Assembly (NCBI RefSeq): GCF_002412165.1
Contig: NZ_NXIA01000012.1
Location: 1-64,000, forward strand
Direction of reading: 5' to 3'
Origin: Curtobacterium sp. 'Ferrero'
Lineage (GTDB): Bacteria; Actinomycetota; Actinomycetes; Actinomycetales; Microbacteriaceae
DNA length: 64,000 bases
Under the pieces are notes generated by a model. The model was not told the origin of the DNA. It did no database searches and saw only the letters and a program-made list of their open reading frames with translations. Made by a program: the position numbers and the translations under genes. Positions 34,678 through 43,302 of the stretch are shown one piece after another. Within the stretch, counting starts at the first letter, position 1. The number at the start of each line of letters is the position of its first letter.

Positions 34678-35541
34678 TCAGACCGCCGGCGGGAGGACGC
34701 CGCGCCGTCGGCGCGCGGACAGCGTGACCCCGATGCTCGCGACCGTCACGCAGACGAGCGCCGCCACCTCCAGCACGGAGAGCCCCTCGGCGAGCACGAG
34801 CAGTCCCGCGAGGGCCGCGACCGCCGGTCCGGTGCTCTGCAGCACCCCGAACACGCGCGTCGGCATCCGGCGCAGCGCGAGCATCTCGAGCGCGTAGGGC
34901 AACACGCTCGACAGCACCGCGACCGCGCCGAACACGAGCAGCAGCGACGGATCGGCGACGATCCCGCGCACGGCCGCACGCGCGCCGAACGGCAGCGCCA
35001 CGACCATCGCGACGAGCATCGACACCGCGAGGCCGTCCACGCCGGGGATCGCCTGCCCGACGTGCCGGTTCATCACGATGTAGCCTGCCCAGCACGCCGC
35101 GGCCAGCACCGCGAAGACGACGCCGGTCGCCGAGGTGACGGCCGACGGCCCGATCCCGAGCAGCACGACGCCCGCGAGCGCCAGCGCTGCCCAGAGTGCG
35201 TCTCGCCAGCGTCGGGTGTGCACGAGCGACAGGGTGAGCGGTCCGAGGAACTCGATCGTGACGGCGACGCCGATCGGGATGCTCGCGAAGGCGACGTAGA
35301 TGCAGACGTTCATCCCGCCGAGTGCGACCCCGAGCGCCAGCGCTCCCAACCACTGCGGCCGCGACCAGCGCCGGACACGGGGCCGGACGACGAGTGCGAG
35401 GACGACCGCGCCGATCACGAGCCGGAGGGTCGCGGCGCCGACCGACCCGACCTCGTCGAAGCGCGTCTTCGCGATCGCCGCGCCGAGCTGGACGGAGACG
35501 ATCGCCGCGAGGGCGAGGAGCGGGGCGGGGACGCGTGTCAC
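34678..35541 (-). CDS. EamA/DMT superfamily exporter (RhtA-like)
   Basis: 287 residues with ten predicted membrane helices in two EamA repeats (about 8-135 and 145-275). Features such as Arg-Leu-Val-Ile-Gly-Ala and Ala-Val-Thr-Ile-Glu-Phe-Leu-Gly-Pro-Leu resemble RhtA-type threonine/homoserine exporters, but the substrate is unproven. It ends beside a terminator and starts 24 bp from the stop of the response regulator gene, so it may be read with the two-component system. Confidence 0.85.
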   Translation of the reverse strand: MTRVPAPLLALAAIVSVQLGAAIAKTRFDEVGSVGAATLRLVIGAVVLALVVRPRVRRWSRPQWLGALALGVALGGMNVCIYVAFASIPIGVAVTIEFLGPLTLSLVHTRRWRDALWAALALAGVVLLGIGPSAVTSATGVVFAVLAAACWAGYIVMNRHVGQAIPGVDGLAVSMLVAMVVALPFGARAAVRGIVADPSLLLVFGAVAVLSSVLPYALEMLALRRMPTRVFGVLQSTGPAVAALAGLLVLAEGLSVLEVAALVCVTVASIGVTLSARRRRGVLPPAV

Positions 35542-35565
35542 GAGGTTTCGGGGTCGGTGCCGGTG

Positions 35566-36228
35566 TCAGCCGAGGTAGGCGAGCACGGCGAGGACTCGAC
35601 GGTGGTCCTCCCCCGTGTCCTCGAGCCCGAGCTTGCCGAAGATGTTCGTGACGTGTTTCTCCACCGCGCCGGTGCCGATCACGAGGGTGCGGGCGATGGC
35701 CTGGTTCGTGCGTCCCTCGGCCATGAGCCCGAGGACGTCGCGCTCGCGGGGTGTCAGGGCCTCGAGCGGGTCACGGCGTCGGCCCATCAGCTGCGTGACG
35801 ACCTCGGGGTCGAGGACTGTCCCGCCCGCGGCGACCCGACGGACCGCGTCGTCGATCTCCTCGAGCCGGGTGACGCGGTCCTTGAGCAGGTAGCCGATCC
35901 CGGTCGCGCCGGCGGCGAGGACGTCCTCGGCGTACGCAGCCTCGACGTACTGCGACAGCAGGAGCACCCCGGTGCCGGGACTCACCCGCCGGGTCTCGAC
36001 GGCCGCGCGGACGCCCTCGTCGGTGAACGTCGGCGGCATCCGGACGTCCATCACGACGACGTCGGGTGCGGCGTCCGGCAGGGTCGCGAGGAAGGACTCC
36101 GCGTCGGCGTGCTGCGCGACCACCTCGATGCCGGCCTCGTCGAGCACCCGGGCCAGCCCTTCCCGGAGGAGCACGGCGTCGTCGACGACGACGGCCCGGA
36201 TGCGTGCTGCACCCGGGCCGTCGCTCAT
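35566..36228 (-). CDS. NarL/LuxR-type response regulator
   Basis: 220 residues. The receiver domain has phospho-acceptor Asp61 in Val-Val-Met-Asp-Val-Arg-Met-Pro and the acidic pair Asp16-Asp17. The C-terminal LuxR helix-turn-helix starts Leu-Thr-Pro-Arg-Glu-Arg-Asp-Val-Leu and includes Ala-Val-Glu-Lys-His-Val-Thr-Asn-Ile. It follows the kinase gene by 18 nt and forms a two-component pair with it. Confidence 0.93.
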   Translation of the reverse strand: MSDGPGAARIRAVVVDDAVLLREGLARVLDEAGIEVVAQHADAESFLATLPDAAPDVVVMDVRMPPTFTDEGVRAAVETRRVSPGTGVLLLSQYVEAAYAEDVLAAGATGIGYLLKDRVTRLEEIDDAVRRVAAGGTVLDPEVVTQLMGRRRDPLEALTPRERDVLGLMAEGRTNQAIARTLVIGTGAVEKHVTNIFGKLGLEDTGEDHRRVLAVLAYLG

Positions 36229-36246
36229 GCCGACGATCCTACCGAC

Positions 36247-37743
36247 CTACCGGTGCTGCACCGGGACCCCGCTCAGCGCACCGAGCGGGATCCGGGCGGT
36301 GGCCTCGGTCGGGCCGCCCGCGGGGCTCGACACCGTGAGCTCGCCGTCGAGGGCGCGCATCCGACCCATCAGCCCCTCGATGCCGTGGCCCTCCTCCGGG
36401 CGGGCACCACCGCGGCCGTCGTCGGTCACGCTGACCGTCAGGTACCAGACGCCCGAGGCGTCGACGACGAGGCCGAGGTAGACGGCCGCGGTCGAGGCGC
36501 CGGCGTGCTTGGCGGTGTTCGTGAGGAGCTCGCTCACGGTGAAGTACACGTTCCGCTGGACCTCGGTCGCGAGTTCCAGCCCCTCGGGCAGGCGGACCTC
36601 GAGTCCGGTCGGGACCGGGGTGCGCGCGACCAGGGCCTCGAGTGCCGCGCCCAGACCACGGTCGAGCAGGATCGGCGGGGCGAACCCGCGCGACAACGCT
36701 CGGAGTTCGTCGAGCGCGTCCTGGGCGTGGGTCGATGCCTCGGCGATGAGCTGCCGGGCCTTCGCCGGGTCCTTGTCGACGGCGCGCTCGGCGGCGGACA
36801 GGTCCATCCGGAGCCGCACGAGGCGCTGCTGCGGGCCGTCGTGCAAGTCGCGCTCGATCTGCCGGAGCGCCTGCCCCTCCGCCGTCACCGCACCCGCACG
36901 CGAGGCCTGGAGACCCGCCACGCGCCGCTCGAGCACCTCGGCGCGGAACCCGCCGAGCAGCCCGGCGTCGATCCACCAGTGCGCGATCACCGAGCCGCGC
37001 GCCCAGAGCGGGGCGAGGGCGACCGAGGCAGCCATCGACAGCAGCCCGAGCGCCGCGAGCCCGACCACCGACGTCGTGGTGAGGCCGCCGGAGTACCCCG
37101 CGGTGACGCGGTTCAGCAGCCCGATCCCGCCGATCGCGATCGGCCAGGTGAAGCCGAGGACGAGGAGCGCTCCCGCCCCGACCGTGACGAACGCGGCGAT
37201 CGGGTACACGACGGCGGCGTGCAGCAGGTACAGCCAGTAGTGCGGGTTCGCGACGGCCGAACCGGTGCGGGTCCACCAGTTCTGCTGCCAGCGCGGCGTC
37301 CAGTCGACCGGGCGGATCGGACGCTTGTCCGCCCACCCGATGCGGAGCTTCTCGAACTGGCCGAGCCACCGCGCCACGAAGAGCGCGATGAAGAACATCA
37401 GCAGCACGAACGGGTTGAAGAGGTCGCGGAACCCGCCGCCGAACACCGCCGCGGGGAACGCCGCGTACAGCGTGCCGAGCAGCACCGCGGTGAGTGCCAT
37501 GTAGCCGAGGTCACGGGGGAAGCGTCGCCAGGCCTCGCGGTAGACCGCGCCGGCCGTCATCCCGGACCCCGTGCCACCGCCGGTGCCGGTACCGCCGCCG
37601 GTGCCGGTCGCGCTGGCGGGCGGGGTCCCCTGCCACCCGGGCGGCGGGGTCGGCTGCTCGGGCATGGGTCGTGTGGCTCCTGTCGGCAGCGGGTCGTCGA
37701 GCGGGACGGTCTCGGCCTGGTCGAGGCGTGCGGTGTCGGTCAT
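36247..37743 (-). CDS. NarL-type sensor histidine kinase
   Basis: 498 residues. A Pro-rich N-terminus and a Gly-Thr repeat (about 46-60) precede two blocks of membrane helices (about 80-140 and 180-270). The phosphorylation helix Glu-Arg-Asp-Leu-His-Asp-Gly-Pro-Gln-Gln (HisKA_3) and an HATPase with Glu-Leu-Leu-Thr-Asn-Thr-Ala-Lys-His and Gly-His-Gly-Ile-Glu-Gly-Leu follow. There is no extracellular sensing domain of size, so the signal is probably membrane-related. The ATG at 37743 fits the low-complexity N-terminus. Confidence 0.9.
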   Translation of the reverse strand: MTDTARLDQAETVPLDDPLPTGATRPMPEQPTPPPGWQGTPPASATGTGGGTGTGGGTGSGMTAGAVYREAWRRFPRDLGYMALTAVLLGTLYAAFPAAVFGGGFRDLFNPFVLLMFFIALFVARWLGQFEKLRIGWADKRPIRPVDWTPRWQQNWWTRTGSAVANPHYWLYLLHAAVVYPIAAFVTVGAGALLVLGFTWPIAIGGIGLLNRVTAGYSGGLTTTSVVGLAALGLLSMAASVALAPLWARGSVIAHWWIDAGLLGGFRAEVLERRVAGLQASRAGAVTAEGQALRQIERDLHDGPQQRLVRLRMDLSAAERAVDKDPAKARQLIAEASTHAQDALDELRALSRGFAPPILLDRGLGAALEALVARTPVPTGLEVRLPEGLELATEVQRNVYFTVSELLTNTAKHAGASTAAVYLGLVVDASGVWYLTVSVTDDGRGGARPEEGHGIEGLMGRMRALDGELTVSSPAGGPTEATARIPLGALSGVPVQHR

Positions 37744-37856
37744 GACACCCAGCCTCCCGACCGGAGGGTCCTCGTCCCATCCTGCCGCCTCCCGGTTGCG
37801 GGGTGGGGTTGTCCCCCGCACGCGGCGCGCCCGCCCCGGTCCGCCCCGACCGGGCG

Positions 37857-37862
37857 TACGCT
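37857..37862 (+). promoter_or_regulatory. Leaderless -10 box
   Basis: TACGCT, 6 nt before the ATG of the membrane protein gene. Confidence 0.4.
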
Positions 37863-37868
37863 GCCGGC

Positions 37869-38444
37869 ATGCAGAGGAGCACGGGGGAACACTGGATCGC
37901 ACTCGCCGCCGTCGTCGCGGCTTTCGTCCCGGCGGTGCGCGGCGTCCTCGAGGTCACGATCGTCTTCGTCCCCGGCAGGTGGCTCGTCGCTGGTGCCGTG
38001 ATCGGTGCGGTCGGGGCCGCCGTGGTGCTCGTGGCCGCGCACCGCAGCGGGGCGCGGGCGACCGTGACCTTCGCGCTCGCCACCCTGCTGTACGCCGTCT
38101 CGTGGCCGGTGCCCGGCGTCATCGGCTCGTTCCTCGACCTGATCGGGATCGGGCTGCTCCTCGGCTTCGGCGTCCTTGTGGTCCGCGGTTCGACGGGGTA
38201 CCGGCGCGTCCTGGGGTGGATCGTCGCCGTGGGTGCCGCCGGGCTGGTCGTCGGCCACTTCGCGCTGAGCTGGTTCTTCCCGCTCACCCTGGTGTCGCAG
38301 ACGGCGCTCGACGTGATCGTCGTGGCACCGAGCATCGTGCAGGCGGTGACGTACGGAGCCGCGGGCGTGCTGTTCCTCCCGCCTCTGCTGCGTCCGGTCG
38401 GGGCCGGGGTGCGGACGCTCTGGTCGTCCGCCGAGGTCCGCTGA
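37869..38444 (+). CDS. Polytopic membrane protein, unknown
   Basis: 191 residues with five or six hydrophobic helices and only short loops; no recognised domain. It is divergent from the histidine kinase gene with 125 bp between starts, and so is a candidate target of that system. The ATG has no ribosome site but follows the TACGCT box by 6 nt. Confidence 0.7.
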   Translation: MQRSTGEHWIALAAVVAAFVPAVRGVLEVTIVFVPGRWLVAGAVIGAVGAAVVLVAAHRSGARATVTFALATLLYAVSWPVPGVIGSFLDLIGIGLLLGFGVLVVRGSTGYRRVLGWIVAVGAAGLVVGHFALSWFFPLTLVSQTALDVIVVAPSIVQAVTYGAAGVLFLPPLLRPVGAGVRTLWSSAEVR

Positions 38445-38507
38445 CCCGTTCTCCACAGCTCGGGGATCCGCGTCGCGCGGGCGTCTGCGTCCTGCCACGA
38501 TGCGGAC

Positions 38508-39332
38508 GTGACGGACGCGCTCCAGGCCCTGGTCGACATCGCGCAGGTGTCGTGCCGCTTCGGGCACGAGGTCCTGTCGGCCCAGCCGGACTGGACGCTC
38601 CCGCTCGGGCAGGTCGACGCGTCGTGGGTCGCCACGCGGTACGCCACGGTCGTCCTGCAGCGCGGAGACCGGTCGTGGCTGCTGTACCCGGGCTGCGCCG
38701 CGCTCCTCAGGGGCGGCATCCCGATGTCGGTCGGGACGTCCTCCACGACGCATCCTCCCCCTGGGGACCCCGATCCGGACTTCCCGCGCGTGACCGGCGT
38801 CGCGGTCGGCTCGGCGTCGTTCGGACCGCTCGCCGACGAGGCGCTCGCACTGCCGGAGTTCCTCGAGACGCAGCCACACGGCGTCCCCGAGCCGACCATC
38901 GTGGAAGCTGTACAGCAGTTCTCGGGGCTCCCGCAGCGCTGGGGCCATGGTCAGGCCGACGCCCTGGCACAGGTGGTCGTGACCACCGTCCTGCGGCACG
39001 GTCCGCCGCCGGTCCTCGCTGCGGACAACAGTCTCGGCGCGGTCCTCGACGTCCTCTTCGACCCGACCCGGACGCCACGGATCGACGACCTGCTCGGAGC
39101 GACGAGGATGTCCGCGCGGACCCTCCGCCGGCGCTGCGCAGAGGCCACCGGACTCACGCCGACCGCACTCGGCCGGTGGTACCGCTCGCTCCGCATCCGG
39201 GGCGATCTGCAGCGCGGGACGGAACCCGCCGCCGTCGCGGTACGCAACGGGTACGCGTCGGTCGCCGCGATGCGCCGCGCGCTCGCGAACACCCGACCGC
39301 CGAACGGCCATCCGCCCGCGTCGGCGTGCTGA
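38508..39332 (+). CDS. AraC family regulator with degenerate sensor domain
   Basis: 274 residues. The last about 90 residues form a double helix-turn-helix: Asp-Asp-Leu-Leu-Gly-Ala-Thr-Arg-Met-Ser-Ala-Arg-Thr-Leu-Arg-Arg-Arg, then Gly-Leu-Thr-Pro-Thr-Ala-Leu-Gly-Arg-Trp-Tyr-Arg-Ser-Leu-Arg and Val-Ala-Val-Arg-Asn-Gly-Tyr-Ala-Ser. The N-terminal two-thirds lack a clear cupin pattern. The GTG at 38508 follows CACGAT by 7 nt. It stops short of the usual second-HTH ending, with a Pro-rich tail. Confidence 0.75.
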   Translation: MTDALQALVDIAQVSCRFGHEVLSAQPDWTLPLGQVDASWVATRYATVVLQRGDRSWLLYPGCAALLRGGIPMSVGTSSTTHPPPGDPDPDFPRVTGVAVGSASFGPLADEALALPEFLETQPHGVPEPTIVEAVQQFSGLPQRWGHGQADALAQVVVTTVLRHGPPPVLAADNSLGAVLDVLFDPTRTPRIDDLLGATRMSARTLRRRCAEATGLTPTALGRWYRSLRIRGDLQRGTEPAAVAVRNGYASVAAMRRALANTRPPNGHPPASAC

Positions 39333-39361
39333 TGTCGCACAGACGCCCGCTCGTGCATCCG

Positions 39362-39433
39362 CTCCCCCACGCGATCCCCGACGCACTTCCCCTCGCACTC
39401 CGCGACGCACTCCCCCACGCACTCCCCGACGCA
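39362..39433. repeat. 12-bp tandem repeat, six units
   Basis: Units close to CTCCCCGACGCA run without gaps from 39362 to 39433. It starts 30 bp past the AraC gene stop. Twelve bases equal four codons, but no supported gene covers it. Confidence 0.75.
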
Positions 39434-39502
39434 AAGCCGGAGCCGTCGGCACGAGCGCCCCGCCCAGGCCCGCCGTCGAGGACAGGTTCCCGTTCCTGGC
39501 GA

Positions 39503-39550
39503 TGGCCGATCGGGTTCGTTCTCCCCGCACCGGGATCCCCCGATCGGCCA
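39503..39550. repeat. GGCCGATC-type palindrome, copy 3
   Basis: Arms TGGCCGATCGGG (39503-39514) and complement (39539-39550), preceded by GCGA like copy 2. The same 48-bp overall size as copies 1 and 2, with a different inner part. Confidence 0.6.
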
Positions 39551-39597
39551 CCGAACGGATCGCGGACCCGGTCGCCCGCCGTTCCTCGGGGACCCTG

Positions 39598-39665
39598 GGT
39601 GTGGGTGCGGGTGCGGGTGCGGGTGTGGGTGTGGGTGCGGGTGCGGGTGCGGGTGCGGGTGCGGG
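39598..39665. repeat. GGGTGC hexamer array, about 11 units
   Basis: Uninterrupted six-base units, mostly GGGTGC with three GGGTGT. The array ends 11 bp before the stop of the serine hydrolase gene, i.e. it lies just downstream of that gene. With the two preceding repeats it fills a 344-bp gap that holds no gene. Confidence 0.8.
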
Positions 39666-39676
39666 CTGCCGCGCGG

Positions 39677-41080
39677 TCAGACGAGGGCTGCGGCGACCTC
39701 GGGAGACTCGTCGGGGAGCGTCCACGGCGTCTCGGTCATGCCGCCCCCACCGCGGATCGACCGCACGGAGCCGTCCGCGGCCCGGTCGTAGGTGATCTCC
39801 TCGTCGATCGACCCGAAGCGGGAGCCGTGCGTCATCCGGAGGGTGTCCGCGTCCACGACCGCGAGGCGGGTGGGCGACTCGAGTGGCGCCGGCGCCGTCG
39901 GGTCGATCGCGAGGAGCCGGTCGCCGATCCTGGCCACGTCGGTGACGCCCCACGGGTTCGCGAACCGGCCGGTGAACCGAGTCGAGTCGACCTCGTCCGG
40001 GATCGGGGACCCGGCGGCCGACGGGTCGGCTGCGGCGTCGAGGAGCGCCAGCACGGCGTTGGCGATGAGCGTGGCCGGCCCGCCCGCTGCGCTCGTCAGC
40101 ACCGACACGACGAGCCCCGAATCCGGGTCGAACCACGACTGCGTGATGTGTCCGGGGAACCCGCCGGAGTGCCCCCGCACGGCACGGCCGCCCTGCGTGT
40201 CGGTGATGAACCCGGCGCCGTAGCCGCGGGTTCCCCCGGTGTCGGACGGGCTCCACGCCACCCGCTGCGCGAGACGCTTCGCGTGGTCGGAGAGCAGGTC
40301 GCCGTGGCCGATGACGTGCTGCGAGAAGTACCGGACGAGGTCGGACGCCGTGCCGTGGAAGCCGGTCGCCGCGGCCAGGGCCCGGGTGTCGACGTGCTCG
40401 AAGCGATGGCGGGTCCGGCCGGTGTGCAGCCCCGAGTAGCCCACGACGAACTCGTCCGCCCGGTCCGGGTCCCAGTCCGGACCGGTACCGGTCAACCCGA
40501 GCGGCTCCACGATCGATCGCCGGACGAAGTCGGCGTAGGTTTCACCGCTCGCCGCGGCGACGACGAGTCCGAGCAAGCCGTACCCGAGGTTCGAGTAGCC
40601 GAACGACGCCCCCGCCGGGGTCTTCTGCCCGCGGTCGAGCACGAGGTCGAGGAGTGCCTGCTCGTCCGGGAACGGCCGGAGCTGTGACCAGTGGTCGCCG
40701 TCGTGGCCGTCGCGGATGACGCCGGCACCCATCTCCATGAGCTCCCGGATCGTGGCGTCGGCGATCGGCGACCCGCCGTCGACGAGTGCTGGGACGTACC
40801 GGCCCACCGGGTCGTCGAGCCGGAGCCGCCCCCGTTCCGCCAGCTGCAGGAGGGCCGTCGCGGTGAACGTCTTCGAGTGCGAGGCGATGCGGAAGATGCT
40901 CATCGTGGTCAGCGGGCGGCGGGCCTCGACGTCGGCCCAGCCCCACGCCTCCGAGAACAGCTCCGCTCCGCCGTACCCGATCGCCACCTGCACGCCGGGC
41001 ACCCGCAGCTGCCACACCTTGTACGACACCCACTCCCGGATGTACGGCAGGACGGTCTCGTACGCGGCGCGGTTCGTCAT
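39677..41080 (-). CDS. Serine hydrolase of the beta-lactamase/D-Ala-D-Ala family
   Basis: 467 residues. The N-terminal class C-like domain has Ser67-His-Ser-Lys70 (SxxK), Tyr-Ser-Asn in Ala-Ser-Phe-Gly-Tyr-Ser-Asn-Leu, and His-Ser-Gly-Gly near residue 310. A C-terminal beta-barrel domain follows, ending at Ala-Ala-Leu-Val. There is no signal peptide, so it is cytoplasmic or exported some other way; esterase or peptidase activity is more likely than antibiotic hydrolysis. The ATG at 41080 lies 7 nt behind a weak CAGGGT box shared with the divergent PaiB gene. Confidence 0.88.
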   Translation of the reverse strand: MTNRAAYETVLPYIREWVSYKVWQLRVPGVQVAIGYGGAELFSEAWGWADVEARRPLTTMSIFRIASHSKTFTATALLQLAERGRLRLDDPVGRYVPALVDGGSPIADATIRELMEMGAGVIRDGHDGDHWSQLRPFPDEQALLDLVLDRGQKTPAGASFGYSNLGYGLLGLVVAAASGETYADFVRRSIVEPLGLTGTGPDWDPDRADEFVVGYSGLHTGRTRHRFEHVDTRALAAATGFHGTASDLVRYFSQHVIGHGDLLSDHAKRLAQRVAWSPSDTGGTRGYGAGFITDTQGGRAVRGHSGGFPGHITQSWFDPDSGLVVSVLTSAAGGPATLIANAVLALLDAAADPSAAGSPIPDEVDSTRFTGRFANPWGVTDVARIGDRLLAIDPTAPAPLESPTRLAVVDADTLRMTHGSRFGSIDEEITYDRAADGSVRSIRGGGGMTETPWTLPDESPEVAAALV

Positions 41081-41113
41081 GTGCTCCACCCTGGCATGTG
41101 CCACGCTCGACCC

Positions 41114-41803
41114 ATGCGGCACACACCCCACTTCCTGGTGACCGACGTCGACGAGGTGCGACGGCTCATCCGGGAGCACCCGTGGGCCACGATCGTGTCG
41201 CACACCGACGCGGGTCTGGTCGCCTCCCACTACCCGGTGCTGCTCGACACGAGCGCCGACGCGGACCCCGGCTCCGACGAGATCGTGCTCGTCTCCCACG
41301 TCGGCCGCCCCGACGAGGTCGCGCACGAGCTCGGCCGGCACGAGGTCCTCGTCGTGTTCCAGGGGCCGCACGGGTACGTTTCCCCCGCCTGGTACCCGCC
41401 CGAGCAGTTCGTGCCCACCTGGAACCACGTCACCGCCCACTGCTGGGGCACCCCGGAGGTCCTGTCCGACGACGAGAACTTCCGCGTCCTCGGCGAACTC
41501 GTGGACCACTTCGAACAGCGGATGCCCGAGCCGGTGTCCCTCGACGTCGACGAGGCCACCGCCCGCCGGATCGCGCTCGGCACCGTGGGCATCCGCATCC
41601 GGGTCACCCGGTTCGACGCGCGCGCGAAGCTGTCCCAGAACAAGGCGCCCGAGGTCGTCGAGCGGATCGTCGCGGGACTGCGCGGCGACGGCCCCTACGC
41701 GTCGCCGGCGCTCGCCGACGAGATGGTCCGGGCACACGGCCGGGAGGCGCTGGGCCCACGCCGCCGGTCCCGAGCCGACGCGCCAGCGGCGGACCGGCCG
41801 TGA
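41114..41803 (+). CDS. PaiB-like FMN-binding protein
   Basis: 229 residues of the PaiB/FMN-binding split-barrel family: Pro-His-Phe, His-Pro-Trp-Ala-Thr-Ile-Val-Ser near the start, Gly-Pro-His-Gly-Tyr-Val-Ser-Pro-Ala-Trp-Tyr in the middle, and Thr-Trp-Asn-His-Val-Thr-Ala-His. The C-terminus has Lys-Leu-Ser-Gln-Asn-Lys. Bacillus PaiB is described as a negative regulator of sporulation and proteases; the role here is unknown and may be enzymatic. A GTGA overlap couples it to the amidohydrolase. Confidence 0.85.
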   Translation: MRHTPHFLVTDVDEVRRLIREHPWATIVSHTDAGLVASHYPVLLDTSADADPGSDEIVLVSHVGRPDEVAHELGRHEVLVVFQGPHGYVSPAWYPPEQFVPTWNHVTAHCWGTPEVLSDDENFRVLGELVDHFEQRMPEPVSLDVDEATARRIALGTVGIRIRVTRFDARAKLSQNKAPEVVERIVAGLRGDGPYASPALADEMVRAHGREALGPRRRSRADAPAADRP

Positions 41804-43287
41804 CGGTGGGGAGAGCAGAGGTCCTGCTCCGCACGGTCCGGCGCGTGGGGACGTCCGGTGCCCCGTCCGACGTGCTGGTCGTCGACGGGCGGGTCGCCAC
41901 GATCGCGCCGGCCGGCACGCTCGATCCCTCCGACGCGGACAGCGAGGTCGTCGAGGCGTCCGGTGCCTGGCTCGGCCCCGGGCTCGTCGACCACCACGTG
42001 CACTTCGACCAGTGGGCCCTCGTCCGCCGTCGCGTCGACGTCTCCGAGCAGCACACCGCCGAGGACACGGCCGCGGCGGTCGCCGCGGTCGCACGGACCG
42101 GTGTGTCGGACCGGGTCCTCGTCGGCCACGGCTTCCGCGATGCCCTGTGGCCGCGCCCTGCGCGACGTGCGCTGCTCGACGGAGCCGCACCGGGCCTCCC
42201 GGTCGTCGTCATCAGCGCCGACCTGCACGCCGTCTGGTGCAACACGCTCGCGCTCGCCGCGGTGGAGCAGCTCGTCGGACGCCGCCTGCAGGCGGCCGAC
42301 GACGGGATCCTGCGCGAGCAGGACGCCTTCGACGTGACCGCCGCGCTCTCGCGCGTGCCGGACGACGTGCTCGACGCCTACGCGGCCGACGCCGTCGAGG
42401 CCGCCGCCGCCCGCGGCGTGACGCGGGTGACCGACCTCGAGATGGTGTTCGGCATCGACCGGTGGACGCGACGGGTGCACGCGGGTACCGACGGCCTGCG
42501 CGTCGACTCGGGCGTGTACCCGGACGAGCTCGACGCCGCCGTCGCGCGGGGCCTGCGCACGGGGGACGTCATGCCGGGGACCCGCGGCCTGGTGCGGATG
42601 GGTCCGTTCAAGGTCATCACGGACGGGTCGCTCGGCACCCGGACCGCGGCGATGACCGACGGGTCCGGCGTGCTGGCGTACGCGGTCGAGGACCTCGAGG
42701 CGATGGTCCGTCGCGCGGTCGATGCCGGTCTGGTGCCCGCGGTGCACGCGATCGGCGACCGGGCCAACACCATCGCACTCGACGTGTTCGAGGCCGTCGG
42801 CGCCCGCGGCTCGATCGAGCACGCGCAGCTCCTCGTGGACGCCGACGTCGAGCGGTTCGCACGCCTCGGGGTCGTCGCGTCCGTGCAGCCCGAGCACGCC
42901 ATGGACGACCGGGACATCGCCGACCGCTACTGGGCCGGTGAGACGCACCGGGCGTTCCCGCTGGCCTCGTTGCACCGGGCGGGCGCGGCGCTGTGGCTCG
43001 GTTCCGACGCGCCGGTCGCACCGCTGGACCCGTGGGTGGCGATGGCCGCCGCCGTCGGACGGGACCGCGACGGACGCGAGCCGTGGCACCCGTCGGAACG
43101 ACTCGACGTGCTGACCGCGTGGCGTGGTTCGACCGAGGGCGGCCGGGTCGGGGTGTCCGTCGGGGACGTCGCCGACGTCGTGCTGCTGGCGGAGGACCCG
43201 CTGGCGGCTGCCTCGTCGGGCGCGCTGCGCTCCGCCCGGGTGCTCGGCACCGCGATCGAGGGACGGTTCACGCACCTCGACCTGTGA
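41800..43287 (+). CDS. Amidohydrolase family protein (YtcJ-like)
   Basis: 495 residues with the metal-dependent hydrolase layout: N-terminal beta-sandwich half, His-His-Val-His-Phe-Asp metal motif at about 65-70, a long insert, Pro-Phe-Lys-Val-Ile-Thr-Asp-Gly-Ser-Leu-Gly-Thr, then His-Ala-Ile-Gly-Asp and a late Gly-Ser-Asp-Ala-Pro-Val. These fit the YtcJ/AepA group of deamidating hydrolases. The substrate is unknown. Start GTG at 41800 overlaps the PaiB gene's stop. Confidence 0.88.
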   Translation: MTVGRAEVLLRTVRRVGTSGAPSDVLVVDGRVATIAPAGTLDPSDADSEVVEASGAWLGPGLVDHHVHFDQWALVRRRVDVSEQHTAEDTAAAVAAVARTGVSDRVLVGHGFRDALWPRPARRALLDGAAPGLPVVVISADLHAVWCNTLALAAVEQLVGRRLQAADDGILREQDAFDVTAALSRVPDDVLDAYAADAVEAAAARGVTRVTDLEMVFGIDRWTRRVHAGTDGLRVDSGVYPDELDAAVARGLRTGDVMPGTRGLVRMGPFKVITDGSLGTRTAAMTDGSGVLAYAVEDLEAMVRRAVDAGLVPAVHAIGDRANTIALDVFEAVGARGSIEHAQLLVDADVERFARLGVVASVQPEHAMDDRDIADRYWAGETHRAFPLASLHRAGAALWLGSDAPVAPLDPWVAMAAAVGRDRDGREPWHPSERLDVLTAWRGSTEGGRVGVSVGDVADVVLLAEDPLAAASSGALRSARVLGTAIEGRFTHLDL

Positions 43288-43302
43288 CGGACGTGACGGG
43301 CC

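Noticed and set aside
39598-39665. Coding of a Pro-Ala repeat tail as an extension of the serine hydrolase
   Set aside because: The hydrolase has a clean stop at 39677 and the hexamers lie beyond it; a read-through frame has no other support.
39677-41080. Antibiotic beta-lactamase
   Set aside because: No signal peptide and an extra C-terminal barrel; this pattern is of general serine hydrolases.
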